Of a stretch of 64,000 nt of DNA, positions 6,391-15,630 are shown piece by piece. Within the stretch, counting starts at the first letter, position 1. Every line of letters begins with the position of its first letter. This stretch comes from an uncultured Lentisphaerota bacterium (GTDB taxonomy: Bacteria > Verrucomicrobiota > Kiritimatiellia > CAIQIC01). The notes under the pieces are model-generated. The model saw only the letters and a list, made by a program, of their open reading frames with translations, did no database searches and was not told the DNA's origin. The position numbers and the translations under genes were made by a program. Location of the stretch: NCBI GenBank assembly GCA_903889245.1, contig CAISWQ010000046.1, positions 1 through 64,000 of the forward strand, written 5' to 3'.

Positions 6391-9015
6391 TCATGGCGAC
6401 TTCACCGGCATCGTGAAATCCACGCCGCCGGCGGGGAGGCGATAGCGTTTGAGGGCGGGGGCGGTGTCGGGCGCCAGCGGCGCGAAGGGCACAACAACGT
6501 CGGGCGGCAGCAGCAGCTCGGCTTCGCAAGCCATCGGCAGCTTGACGCTGATGCGATGGACCGCGCCCTCGCGACGCGCCTTAAAGAGGATCGGGCCGCG
6601 CGGGGTGTGGCTGACCGTTTCGAGATCGGGCAGGTCGCCGAGTTGCGGGCGCAGTTGCAGCTTGGCGAAGCCGGGCGCGAGCGGGCGCAGGCCGACGATG
6701 TCCTGGTGCAACACAAATGCTGGCGCGAGCGGGCAGTGACTCCACTGCGCGGCGGTATCGGGCTGGACGTGCCACATCTCCTGCAGCGTGTTGTTCTCGA
6801 TCACCGAGCGCATCGTGGCCCAGCGCGTGCGGAAATCCTTCAGCACCACGTCGGCGCGACCGAGCTTCGCGAGCGCCCAGTAGCGCCAGCCCGCGTTGCA
6901 CGGATAGGAGAGGCCCACATTCTTCGGCAACTCGACGAGAGCCTGCAGCGCGGCGGCGGTGTCGTTGCCGGGACATTGATCGAAGAGGATGGAGGTCGCC
7001 AGCGCGCGGTCGCTCATGCGAGGCGTTTTGTCCTCGCCGAGCCGCGGCAGATTATCCAGGAATACGCGCTCGTCCTTGCTCCAGAATTTCGCGATCGTCG
7101 CGCGTAGCAGCTCGGCGCCGCGCTCCCGAGCCTGCGTGGCGCGCGCGGCGTCGCCCATCGCGGTGGCGAGCGGCGCGAGCGCATGGGTGAACATGGCGGC
7201 GGTGTAAAGGTTGAACGCGCACTGGCGGTCGCGCTGGTTGCGGTAGGCTTGGTGATCGATCCAGACGTTCGGGATGCCGAGGTCCTCGACCGGCAGCAAC
7301 CCATCCGCGGCGCGCAGCGCCCAGAGGTAGTCGCCGAAGCGCAGCAGGCGCGGGAACGGCTCGCGTTCGGCATCGAGGTTGCCGGTTTCGAGGTAGTGGT
7401 TCCAGTTGTCGAAGACGAAGCCGACGCCGTGGTCGAGCAGCGGGCCCCAGTAGGCGGCGTCGAGCTCGCGTTGTGGCAGGCGCGCGAGGCGGTCGAACGC
7501 GGGATAGCAGTCGAGGAAGCAGCCGCTCTTGGTCAGGCCCTCGCTGAACGTGCGCAAATAGCGCGCGACGATGCGCTGCTCGCCGAACGCGTAGCGGATC
7601 GCGTGCATCTGGTGGCCGCCGTCGCCGCTGTATTGCTGCCGCTCGCGGCCCATGCCGTCCACGATGGAATCAATCGCGGAGTTGCGCAGCGTGTTGATAC
7701 TCGCGTCGAACAGCCGCTGCAATGGCGCCTCCGACGTGCGGAGCACCGGCTCGTGCGGCCAGTCATAGAGCCGCCGCCGGACGCCGACGCTGCTGATGAC
7801 CACCGGCCGCGTCGCGCCGTGGATGTGAAGCTGGACCCAACGCAGCGATTCGTAGTCGAACGTCTCGAACTCGTTCTCGCCCTCGCGGCAGACGAAGCGC
7901 GCCCAACTGAAATGCGTCGAGTCGAGCCAGCGCGTCTTCTGCGGGTCATGACTCTCCTGCGGCATCAGCTCGATGACCGTACCCGCCGGCGCGTTGATGC
8001 GGAAGCGCACGAAGCCGACGATCTGCTCCGCAAACTCAAAAGTGGCCTCGACGCCTTCATCGGATTTCGCCGTCGCCGGCAGCTCCCACGCGCCAGCGCC
8101 GCGCGCGCCCGCCACCGCCTGCGTATCCACCATGAGCGAACCCGGCATCCGCACATCGAACCAATCCGCCGGGTCGCGCCGCCAATGGACGCGACCGGAA
8201 TGTGCGAGGCCCTTCACGCCGACGAGCTCCTCGCGCGTCGGCGGAATCTGCCGCATGCGCAACGCCGAGACCTCCGGCCGAGTGTGATCCACGCTGTCGT
8301 TCGACCAGCCGCCGCCGGCGCACGCCACACCTTTATCCGGCGGGCACTTGATCTCCTGCGCCGCGATCCATTTCGCATCAGGTTGGAAAGCTGCGGTGTC
8401 CCAGCCCTGCGGAGAAAGACGCGCATCGAATTCCTCCTGTAGCGCGCGCAGGAACCAGCGCTTGTAGTGGCCCGGCTGGTGCGCGCGGTCGAGCAGGCAC
8501 AGCCAGCTCTTGTCGCTGACGATTTGCTGGCGTGCGCCCGCCGCCTCGACTTCGAGATTGAGCAGCAGGCCCGGCTTGCCGCCCGGCCACGTGCCATCGC
8601 CGACGCCGTAGAACAGAACTTCCACGCCGATCACGTTCTTGCCGACCTTCAAAAACGGTTTCAGGTCGAGCGGGTCGGCGTCGAGGTTGCGCGGGTCGCA
8701 CGGCGCGGGGCCCCACTGCACGCGCTGGCCGTTGAGGGTGACGCGGTAGCGGCTATCCGCCGCGATCCAGCCCGCCGCGCGCTCCGGTGCGGCGGCGAGT
8801 TCAATTTCTTTTCGGAACAACACGAACGTGTTCGGCAGTGTCCGCTGCGAGGGCAGCCAGATCCACTTCGCCGGCGCGAGCGAGAGCGCGCGCGGCTGCC
8901 ACGCCGCGTGCGCGTCGGCGCCCGCGCGCAGCGCCGTCGCCTCGCCCGTTGTCAGCGGCGCGGCCGCCGCGCCGGCCGCCGCCAGGCCCAGAAAAATGTT
9001 CCAGCCCATTTTCAT
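6391..9015 (-). CDS. Alpha-L-rhamnosidase, GH78
   Basis: The 874-residue secreted protein starts MKMGWNIFLGLAAAG with an alanine-rich signal peptide. N-terminal beta domains carry KWIWLPSQR and a rhamnose-binding-like fold. The (alpha/alpha)6 catalytic domain includes RERQQYSGDGG near residue 457, which corresponds to the D-x-x-R-x-E-x-x-GY-GD catalytic acid region, and LQEMWH near 743, the second glutamate region. It should release terminal rhamnose from oligosaccharides in the periplasm or outside the cell. GAGGTG precedes the ATG. The longer frame to 9105 reads through the palindrome array. The divergent acid motif suggests a distinct subgroup. Confidence 0.85.
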   Translation of the reverse strand: MKMGWNIFLGLAAAGAAAAPLTTGEATALRAGADAHAAWQPRALSLAPAKWIWLPSQRTLPNTFVLFRKEIELAAAPERAAGWIAADSRYRVTLNGQRVQWGPAPCDPRNLDADPLDLKPFLKVGKNVIGVEVLFYGVGDGTWPGGKPGLLLNLEVEAAGARQQIVSDKSWLCLLDRAHQPGHYKRWFLRALQEEFDARLSPQGWDTAAFQPDAKWIAAQEIKCPPDKGVACAGGGWSNDSVDHTRPEVSALRMRQIPPTREELVGVKGLAHSGRVHWRRDPADWFDVRMPGSLMVDTQAVAGARGAGAWELPATAKSDEGVEATFEFAEQIVGFVRFRINAPAGTVIELMPQESHDPQKTRWLDSTHFSWARFVCREGENEFETFDYESLRWVQLHIHGATRPVVISSVGVRRRLYDWPHEPVLRTSEAPLQRLFDASINTLRNSAIDSIVDGMGRERQQYSGDGGHQMHAIRYAFGEQRIVARYLRTFSEGLTKSGCFLDCYPAFDRLARLPQRELDAAYWGPLLDHGVGFVFDNWNHYLETGNLDAEREPFPRLLRFGDYLWALRAADGLLPVEDLGIPNVWIDHQAYRNQRDRQCAFNLYTAAMFTHALAPLATAMGDAARATQARERGAELLRATIAKFWSKDERVFLDNLPRLGEDKTPRMSDRALATSILFDQCPGNDTAAALQALVELPKNVGLSYPCNAGWRYWALAKLGRADVVLKDFRTRWATMRSVIENNTLQEMWHVQPDTAAQWSHCPLAPAFVLHQDIVGLRPLAPGFAKLQLRPQLGDLPDLETVSHTPRGPILFKARREGAVHRISVKLPMACEAELLLPPDVVVPFAPLAPDTAPALKRYRLPAGGVDFTMPVKSP

Positions 9016-9034
9016 CGCGCACCTCGTTTGGAAT

Positions 9035-9147
9035 TTTCCAAGCATTGGAAACGGGAACCCCCGAAAGTTCCAAGCATTGGAAAAGATGGGCGGAGTTTTT
9101 TCCAAGGCTTGGAAAAATACACGCCAAATTTTCCGAGCCTTGGAAAA
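9035..9147. repeat. Phased palindrome array 2 (4 copies)
   Basis: Centres lie at 9043, 9075, 9107 and 9138, giving spacings of 32, 32 and 31 bp. The core triplets vary (GCA, GCA, GGC, then one mismatch). The array starts 1 bp after the stop codon of the Asp-box gene and ends 20 bp before the GH78 start. Confidence 0.95.
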
Positions 9148-9148
9148 C

Positions 9149-11371
9149 TCACCGGTCGCGGCCGAGGAAGACGCTGTTGCCGCTGGTGCCGAGCAGCAGC
9201 AGCGCCGGATCGTGTGGGCTGATGGCGAGGCTCTTGGCGTTCAGCAACGTCAGGCCGGTGTTCTCGCGCCGCCACGTGCGGCCGCCATCGGCGCTCTTGA
9301 GCACGCCGACGCCGAGTGGGTCATCGTGATAGGGATCGTCCTTGGTCGTCGCATAGAGCACGTCGCCGCGGACCGCGACACCGGTGACGTAGCGGAACGC
9401 GAGCAGGCGTTCCCACGTGCGGCCGCCATCGCCGCTGCGGAACAGGCCGCCGGGATATGGGCGGCGCGCGGCGTGGTCATAGAATTCGCGGCGGGCGGCA
9501 TAGAGCGTACGGAAGTCGCGCGGGTCGGCGAGGAGCTGCTTGAGGTTGGGCAGGTCGTCGGCCAGCCGTTGCCAGGCGCGGCCGCCGTCGCGGGTCTCGA
9601 ACAGCGCGCGGTCCGCGGCCACGAGCAGGTGCGCGCCATCGGCCGGATCAAGCAGCAGGCCGAGCGGCTTCTTCGCGGCGGCGGCGGGCAGGTCGCCGTT
9701 GATGTTTTGCCAGCTTGCGCCGCCGTCGCGCGTCTCGAAAATTCCGTTGCCGTTGGAGAGCGCCACCAGCCGGCGCTGGCCCACCGGGCTGCGCGGGTCG
9801 AGCGCCATCTCCAGCACCTGGCCTTCGGGCAGACCGGACGCGGGCTGGCCGACGATGCGCCACGTCCGGCCGTCGTCATCGGAGCGGCAGAGATCGCCCG
9901 CGTTGCGGTTCCACCAGCCGGTCGCCGCCCACAGCGTGCCGGTCGCCTGTGGGTCCACGACCACGCCGAAGCAGTTGCCGCCGGTCTTCATGCCCGCGTA
10001 GCTGCGGCGACACGTCACGCCGAGGTCGTCGCTGATCAGCAGGCCGATGTCCATGTAGCAGAAGTACACACGCCGCGGCCGCACCGGATCGAACTGCACG
10101 CGCCACGCGCAGGTAACGGCGAGGCCGTTGCCGGCGATGAGGCCCTCCGGCGCGGGCGCGGCGTAGCGTTGCGCCCACGCGCCGCCCCGGTCGTCGGTCA
10201 GGTAGATCATGCCGCTCGTGCCGAACGCGACGCGGTCGGGCGCGGCGGGTGAAATGGCAAGACACTCGACATGCGGCCCCCACATGGTGAGCCAGCCAAG
10301 GTCCATGTTCGCCTCGCCGGCCTTGCGCCGCGTGACGAGCTGCCAGTGCGCGCCGCCATCGGTCGTGCGGTAAAGCCCCGCCGTCACCCAGTCGCGGTGG
10401 CCCACATACACCGTGTTCGCGTCGCGCGGGTCCACGGCCAGCTCCTTCGGGTTCGAGGCGAAGTGACGCGGCGCCTGGTCCTGTTTGCCGACCTTCTTCG
10501 GCAACCCCGCGCCGCTCGCGTTGCGCCACGTCCGCCCGGCGTCATCGCTGCGGAACACGCCGCCGTTCCACGGTTCGCTGCCCTTGGCCGTGCAGCGCAG
10601 CGTCACGTAAACCGTCTGTGGCGCCGAGGGCGCGAAGGCGAGCTCCTCCGTATAGCGGTGTGGCAGGCCCGCGCTCGAGAGCTGCCAGCTTGTCCCAGCA
10701 TCGTCGCTGCGGAAGACGCCCGCGCTCGTCGCCGCGAGAATCGTTGGTGAGCGGCCGGGCTGGATCGCGAGCGCGCTGATGATCGCGTTGGTGGGCAACT
10801 GCCCGCCATCCACGCGCCGCCACGAGACGCCGGTGTCGTCACTGCGATAGAGCGCACCCGCGCCCGACTTGTCCCAGCGCGGCCGGCCGATACCCGCGAA
10901 AACGATGTTGGGCTGCTGCGGATCGAAGCAGACCGCGCCGATGGGCGCGGTGAACTGATGGTTATGGGTCGGCGGAAAGCCGGCGCGCATCCACTCCCAC
11001 GTCAGTCCGCGGTCGGTCGTGCGGTGGATACCGCTCTCGGTGCCGAGGATGATGAGGCGGCTGTCCTGCGGATGGACCGCGAGGGCTTCGAGAAAATAAT
11101 CGCGCAGCCCGCGGTTGCGGCTCTCGAACGAGCGGCCCGCGTTGGTCGAGACGAAGAAGCCGCCGACATCGCAGCCCGCGTAGAGCACGTCCGCCTCGCG
11201 CGGATCGAACACCAGCGACTGGATCCAGCCGCCGCCGCTGGGCCCGGCCAGTTGCCACGCGATGTCGCGCCCTTCCGGCGCCTCCGTTGCGTCCGGCACT
11301 GTGGCCGGTTGCGCCAGCGCCGTCACGCCGATCAGCCCAACCGCGCGCAGCCATCTACCTGGATTTGTCAT
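9149..11371 (-). CDS. Secreted Asp-box (BNR/VPS10-like) beta-propeller protein
   Basis: The 740-residue product starts MTNPGRWLRAVGLIGV, a signal peptide. It carries about thirteen Asp-box turns of the S/T-x-D-x-G-x-x-W type, among them TTDRGLTWEW, SDDTGVSWRR, SDDAGRTWRN and SGDGGRTWER. The layout resembles sortilin/VPS10-type or xyloglucanase-like double propellers. No catalytic residues can be assigned, so it could be a GH74-like hydrolase or a binding protein. It overlaps the end of the FAD oxidoreductase gene by 17 bp, so the two share an operon. The frame extension to 11518 lies inside that upstream gene. Confidence 0.75.
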   Translation of the reverse strand: MTNPGRWLRAVGLIGVTALAQPATVPDATEAPEGRDIAWQLAGPSGGGWIQSLVFDPREADVLYAGCDVGGFFVSTNAGRSFESRNRGLRDYFLEALAVHPQDSRLIILGTESGIHRTTDRGLTWEWMRAGFPPTHNHQFTAPIGAVCFDPQQPNIVFAGIGRPRWDKSGAGALYRSDDTGVSWRRVDGGQLPTNAIISALAIQPGRSPTILAATSAGVFRSDDAGTSWQLSSAGLPHRYTEELAFAPSAPQTVYVTLRCTAKGSEPWNGGVFRSDDAGRTWRNASGAGLPKKVGKQDQAPRHFASNPKELAVDPRDANTVYVGHRDWVTAGLYRTTDGGAHWQLVTRRKAGEANMDLGWLTMWGPHVECLAISPAAPDRVAFGTSGMIYLTDDRGGAWAQRYAAPAPEGLIAGNGLAVTCAWRVQFDPVRPRRVYFCYMDIGLLISDDLGVTCRRSYAGMKTGGNCFGVVVDPQATGTLWAATGWWNRNAGDLCRSDDDGRTWRIVGQPASGLPEGQVLEMALDPRSPVGQRRLVALSNGNGIFETRDGGASWQNINGDLPAAAAKKPLGLLLDPADGAHLLVAADRALFETRDGGRAWQRLADDLPNLKQLLADPRDFRTLYAARREFYDHAARRPYPGGLFRSGDGGRTWERLLAFRYVTGVAVRGDVLYATTKDDPYHDDPLGVGVLKSADGGRTWRRENTGLTLLNAKSLAISPHDPALLLLGTSGNSVFLGRDR

Positions 11372-14336
11372 GAGTCTCCTGCAGCAGGTGCCGGGCATAG
11401 CGGGCGAAGTGGCCCTCGAGGCCGCGGCTGTATTGTTCGAGGATCGCGCGGCCGCGTTCCTGTTCGTCGCCGCAATGCAGCAGCATCCCGGCGGCGAGCA
11501 GTTCTTTGAACGCCGCATTCATGTTTGTATCCGGTTTGCCGTGCGCCATGTCGCGCTGCGCCAGCGCGCCGGTTTGCGGATCCAGAATTTCAGTCAGCGC
11601 GTGGCCGCAAAAACCCGGCGCGTCGAGCAGGCGCGCGAGCGCGGCGCGCGCCTCCACCGGCAGCGGATGACGTTGCAGCGCGAGCGCGACCGCGATGAAG
11701 TGCGAGAGTTCGTCCTCGGGTTGGAGCTGCCCAACCTTGGCCACGAGGGTAGCGCGGCCAGCCGGCGCGCCACTCATGCCGAGTGCGATCACCAGCCGGT
11801 CGAGTTCGCTGAAGGTGTTGTCGCTTTCGCGGTGCGAGGTGAGGCCATAGCCCTTGTCCCAGCCGTTGGCCTTCTCGATGGCCGCGCAAAGCGCCGGCGC
11901 GCCGGATGAGTCGCCGAGCACGCCGAGGATTTTGGCGTAGGTGATTTGCTCCGCGCCGCACGCGGCGGCGTGCGCCTGCTTGAGCAGCGGGAGCGCCCGC
12001 TCCGGCTGCGCCATCACAGCGGCGAGGCTGAAGATCGCGGGATCGGCCACGGTCCGGCCCTGGTTGATCTCCGACTTCAGCGCGCCGACCCCGGTGACGG
12101 CCTTGGCGAGCGCTGCGGCGCTGAACGGATAGGAATCCTGGTCGGTGAGCACACGTTCCGCGAGCGCGCCCTTGGCGACGAGCAGGCGCTGCAATTCCTT
12201 GACCGCCATCGCGCGGGTGTGGCCGCCGTTAGCCGCGGCCATCGCGGCCGCGACGCCGGCGGCATAGCCCTGGTTTTGCAGGTCAGATTGCATGCGCACG
12301 AGCGTCATCGCGTCGCGCTCCGCGCCTGCGCCGAGGCCGGTGACGAGCAGGCCGTCCACGTTCTTCGGCAAAAGGCTGCGGTAGGGCAGATCGGTTTCGT
12401 AGGCCGGCCCTTTCATATCCTTGACCAGCAGCATCGGCGAGGTCGGGAACGCCGCCGCATCGAAGTTGCTCTTGTGGTGGCAGATCGTGTCGGGAAACGT
12501 GCGGTGGTTCAGGATGTCCGGCGTCGTGAGCATGTAATCGGCGAGGATGCGGCGGCGCTCGCGCGAGTCCACGAGTTGCGCGGAGTCGTAGGGAGTGTAC
12601 CTGGCCTGCTGCGCGAGCGACCACTGCATCAGGTGCCACACGTCGAGCACGCTGGTGTCATCCACGAGCGCGAAGCAGGTGTTGTTGACGCTATCGCCGA
12701 GGTTGCGGTGCGGGAAGCCGGCAAGCTGGACCGCGAGCATGCCGCCGGGCGCAACGCCGAATTGCGTGACGGCGCCCGCGCAATCGGCGATGTCGGCGTT
12801 GCCGGTGGCGTCCACCACCGTCTTCGCGCGCACAAGGCCGCGGCCCTGCGGCGTCGCGACCACGACGCCGGCCACCTTGCCCTGTTCGAGCACCGCGCCG
12901 CAACCGAGGCAGCCGAACCAGACCTCGGCCCCGGCCTTCAGTAATTCGCGGCGCAGCCACTCGGCGCGCTGGACCACGTTGAAGCCCGATGGCTTCGCAG
13001 TCTTCCAGCGTTTCTCGCCGGTGATGGCGTCGTCCATTTCCTGGGTGAAGCCGCCGCGCATTCCGTACCAATAGATGCCGATCAGCCCGGCGGTGCCGAC
13101 GCCGCCGAGTTCGGCAAGATATTCGATGACCAGTGTCCGCGAGCCGGTCTTCGCCGCGGCGATGCCGGCGGGCGCGCCCGCCGTGCCGCCGCCGACCACG
13201 ACCACGTCGTAGTCGCCCAACACCGGCAACGCGCGCACGCCGGCGTTCACGGCGCCTTGCGTCGCCGGCGGGGCGGTCACGTTGCGCGGCTCGCCGATGG
13301 TGACTACTGGTGAAGCGGCGTTCTGCATTGGTACGAAGCGAACATCGCTGACGGGTGCAAGTGGCCTGGCCTCCCGCGCCGCGGCTGCGCCCACCAGGCC
13401 GCCCATGGTGAGGAAGGTCAGCGGCTGGAGCAGCTCCTCACTCACGTTGGCGTGGGCGCTCACGACATAGAGCCGGGGAATGTCCTGTGGCCGACAGGCG
13501 TTCACCTCGCCGGTGTTCTTCGCGACGATCAACGTGTCGGCCGGCGGGAACGTCGCGTACTCGGAGCACGCCAGCATGTTCTCGCCGCACACCCGGTTGC
13601 GCAATTCCTGCTCCGCGCGCATCAACGCCGCATAGCTGGCGTCGGCGAGCGGCAGCCTGGCGGTGTACTCGAACACCGGCTGCGGCGCGGCCTTCTTGCC
13701 GGGATTCTGGAAGGTGATATCCAACAGACGCCCGCTGATGCCGGGCGCGGACTGCAAGCCTCCGCCGACCACGACGAAGCGAAATTCCTTTTCGCCGGGT
13801 GCGAACGGGCGGAATCTGGCGCCGGCCTGTCGCGCGAGTACCGCGCCGCTCGTGGCATCAATCACCACCTTCGCCTTGAGCGCCTGGCTGCCGCTGCGGT
13901 TGATGAGCACACAACCGGCGGCGTGGCCGTGCGCGTCCACCAGCAGATCGGTGGCGAAGCAGCCGGTCAGATAGCGGACGCCGTGCTGGCGCAGCGCGGC
14001 ATCGAGCGCGCTCTTGATGGTGAACGGCGTCGTCACGCGGCCGGCGGGAAACAGGCTACGCGCGAGATCGGACTGCGGCGCTTCGCCCGGCTCCAGCCAC
14101 AGGCGCTGTCGGCCGCAAAGATCATCACCGAGATAGGGGCGCGGCGCGACGAGCATGACGCGTGCGCCCTGCTGCGCCGCGGCGCACGCGGCGGCGACCG
14201 CCGCGCTCGAACCGCCTGCGACCGCCACATCTATCTCCGCCAGCACCGGCACAGCGCGCAGCGGCGCGGCCACCTGCGCTGCCTGCACTGCGCCCGCCAC
14301 GCCGCAAACCACCAACGCCATGAAAATGTCTCCCAT
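11355..14336 (-). CDS. Secreted tandem FAD-dependent oxidoreductase
   Basis: The 993-residue protein starts MGDIFMALVVCGVAGAVQA (signal peptide). It contains two dinucleotide-binding Rossmann segments: a divergent one near residue 40 (VAVAGGSSAAVAAA) and a canonical one near residue 377 (VVVVGGGTAGAPAG). Both halves resemble FAD_oxidored (Pfam PF12831) proteins that are common in PVC polysaccharide clusters. A helical, HEAT-like region follows from about residue 780. The first half has lost glycines of the GxGxxG motif and may be non-catalytic. The substrate is unknown; sugar or glycan oxidation is an inference. GGGAGCAAGG precedes the ATG, and it heads a two-gene operon. Confidence 0.75.
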   Translation of the reverse strand: MGDIFMALVVCGVAGAVQAAQVAAPLRAVPVLAEIDVAVAGGSSAAVAAACAAAQQGARVMLVAPRPYLGDDLCGRQRLWLEPGEAPQSDLARSLFPAGRVTTPFTIKSALDAALRQHGVRYLTGCFATDLLVDAHGHAAGCVLINRSGSQALKAKVVIDATSGAVLARQAGARFRPFAPGEKEFRFVVVGGGLQSAPGISGRLLDITFQNPGKKAAPQPVFEYTARLPLADASYAALMRAEQELRNRVCGENMLACSEYATFPPADTLIVAKNTGEVNACRPQDIPRLYVVSAHANVSEELLQPLTFLTMGGLVGAAAAREARPLAPVSDVRFVPMQNAASPVVTIGEPRNVTAPPATQGAVNAGVRALPVLGDYDVVVVGGGTAGAPAGIAAAKTGSRTLVIEYLAELGGVGTAGLIGIYWYGMRGGFTQEMDDAITGEKRWKTAKPSGFNVVQRAEWLRRELLKAGAEVWFGCLGCGAVLEQGKVAGVVVATPQGRGLVRAKTVVDATGNADIADCAGAVTQFGVAPGGMLAVQLAGFPHRNLGDSVNNTCFALVDDTSVLDVWHLMQWSLAQQARYTPYDSAQLVDSRERRRILADYMLTTPDILNHRTFPDTICHHKSNFDAAAFPTSPMLLVKDMKGPAYETDLPYRSLLPKNVDGLLVTGLGAGAERDAMTLVRMQSDLQNQGYAAGVAAAMAAANGGHTRAMAVKELQRLLVAKGALAERVLTDQDSYPFSAAALAKAVTGVGALKSEINQGRTVADPAIFSLAAVMAQPERALPLLKQAHAAACGAEQITYAKILGVLGDSSGAPALCAAIEKANGWDKGYGLTSHRESDNTFSELDRLVIALGMSGAPAGRATLVAKVGQLQPEDELSHFIAVALALQRHPLPVEARAALARLLDAPGFCGHALTEILDPQTGALAQRDMAHGKPDTNMNAAFKELLAAGMLLHCGDEQERGRAILEQYSRGLEGHFARYARHLLQETHDKSR

Positions 14337-14367
14337 TGCCTTGCTCCCGCCGCGCTGCCCGCGCCGC

Positions 14368-14395
14368 AGTGTAGAACCACAGCGACCAATGACAA
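14368..14395 (-). promoter_or_regulatory. Candidate sigma-70-type promoter for the FAD oxidoreductase operon
   Basis: On the minus strand TTGTCA (14395-14390) is followed after 16 bp by TACACT (14373-14368). Both hexamers resemble the -35 and -10 consensus, and the expected start would leave a short leader of about 25 nt before the ATG at 14336. This operon has no palindrome array in front of it. The call is from pattern matching only. Confidence 0.4.
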
Positions 14396-14502
14396 CCATC
14401 AAGTGATGGCCATTGGGGTGTTGGAGTGCGTTGGGCTGGATTTGCTTCCGCGATGTCCATAGCCCCACCGCGAAAGACACGCCGTTTTCTGAAAGCCGGG
14501 CA

Positions 14503-15606
14503 TCAGTAGAGCAGCGCGGCGAGCCAGCGGTTACCGGTATCCGTCAGCGCCCAGCCGCCGCGCGTCGGGGTGATGAGATGGCTGCCGTTGCGGCCGAGCA
14601 CGGCGGTGTTGACGCCGCCGATGGCGTACTTCGCGCGCAGCAGCGCGACGCGCTCGGCCTCGCTGGCGAGCCGGCCCTTGAGCACAAGTCCATTCGCGGC
14701 GCAGCTCAACACCACGACTGTGCCGGCAGGGAACGGCTCGCGTGGACGCTCGCCCTCCCATAAAGCGGGATAGCGCCGGAAGAAATCGAGCGCGCGCGGC
14801 GGCTTCACCGCGAGCGTGAACGCGGCGGGCTGTGTGGCGAGGAAATCGCGGAAGCTCCCCGCCGGGTGCGCCTGCTGCCAGCGCAGGAACGCGAGCGGGT
14901 CCACGCCGGCGAGATTCTGGCCGTGGAAGTTGCCGTGGTCGGGCTTGAGCTTCTGCGCGCGATACCAGGGCGCGAACCGCTCGTTGTGCAACAGGCCGAT
15001 TTCAAAATGCACATGGCCGCGCTCGCGCGGAATCGGCGAGGACGAGGTGCGCCCCATGATGCCCAGCGGCGTCCCGGCCTGCACCACCTGGCCGGGCTTG
15101 ACGGCAATCGAGGCGAGGTGTGCGTAGAGCGTATAGACCGCGCCGACCGGGTCGGTGTGCAGCACGATCACATACTTGCCGTAGTTGGAATTTCCCGCGA
15201 TGCCGCTGGTATAACCCACCACGCCCCCGGCGACGGAGCGGACCGCGTCGGCCGGCTCGCCGCGCCGGTCGCGCTGGAGCGGCGCGATGTCAATCCCCTC
15301 GTGGAAGCGCGCCTGCCCCTTCGTGCCGCTGCGCACCGACCCGAACAAGCCGGATTCAGGATGCTGCGGCAGTGTGGGCATGAAGACGCGCAAGTCGCCT
15401 TTGAGCAGGCCGGTCTGCGCGGTCGGGAAGACGAGGTCCTGCCACACCGGCGGCGGCGGACGCGGCGGCAAGTTGGTGGGCGCCACCACCGGTTCCGGCA
15501 GCGCGGTAATCGGCTGCGGCGGCGGCAACGGCCTTTCGTTTTGACAGCCGGCGAGCACTAGGGCGGCAACGGCAGGGGAAATTTTCCAAGGATTGGAAAG
15601 TGGCAT
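14503..15606 (-). CDS. M23 (LytM-type) peptidase-domain lipoprotein
   Basis: The 367-residue product starts MPLSNPWKISP. Its lipobox VLAGC places the lipidated cysteine at residue 21, followed by a proline-rich linker. The M23 zinc ligands are visible as HEGID (His102, Asp106) and HVH (His198, His200), with YAHL between them, so it is probably a cell-wall endopeptidase or amidase activator. A helical C-terminal third follows. The chosen ATG gains its ribosome-binding site (GGAAAA, 6-7 bp upstream) from the palindrome arm. An ATG two codons earlier at 15612 is possible. The peptide SNPWK is itself encoded by a palindrome copy. Confidence 0.85.
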   Translation of the reverse strand: MPLSNPWKISPAVAALVLAGCQNERPLPPPQPITALPEPVVAPTNLPPRPPPPVWQDLVFPTAQTGLLKGDLRVFMPTLPQHPESGLFGSVRSGTKGQARFHEGIDIAPLQRDRRGEPADAVRSVAGGVVGYTSGIAGNSNYGKYVIVLHTDPVGAVYTLYAHLASIAVKPGQVVQAGTPLGIMGRTSSSPIPRERGHVHFEIGLLHNERFAPWYRAQKLKPDHGNFHGQNLAGVDPLAFLRWQQAHPAGSFRDFLATQPAAFTLAVKPPRALDFFRRYPALWEGERPREPFPAGTVVVLSCAANGLVLKGRLASEAERVALLRAKYAIGGVNTAVLGRNGSHLITPTRGGWALTDTGNRWLAALLY

Positions 15607-15630
15607 CGTCATTTTTCCAAGGATTGGAAA
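15583..15630. repeat. Phased palindrome array 3 (2 copies), overlapping a gene start
   Basis: Centres lie at 15591 and 15622, 31 bp apart; both copies have GGA in the centre. One copy lies inside the lipoprotein coding sequence and one sits directly against the glnS stop codon. This is the only array that extends into a reading frame. Confidence 0.9.
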
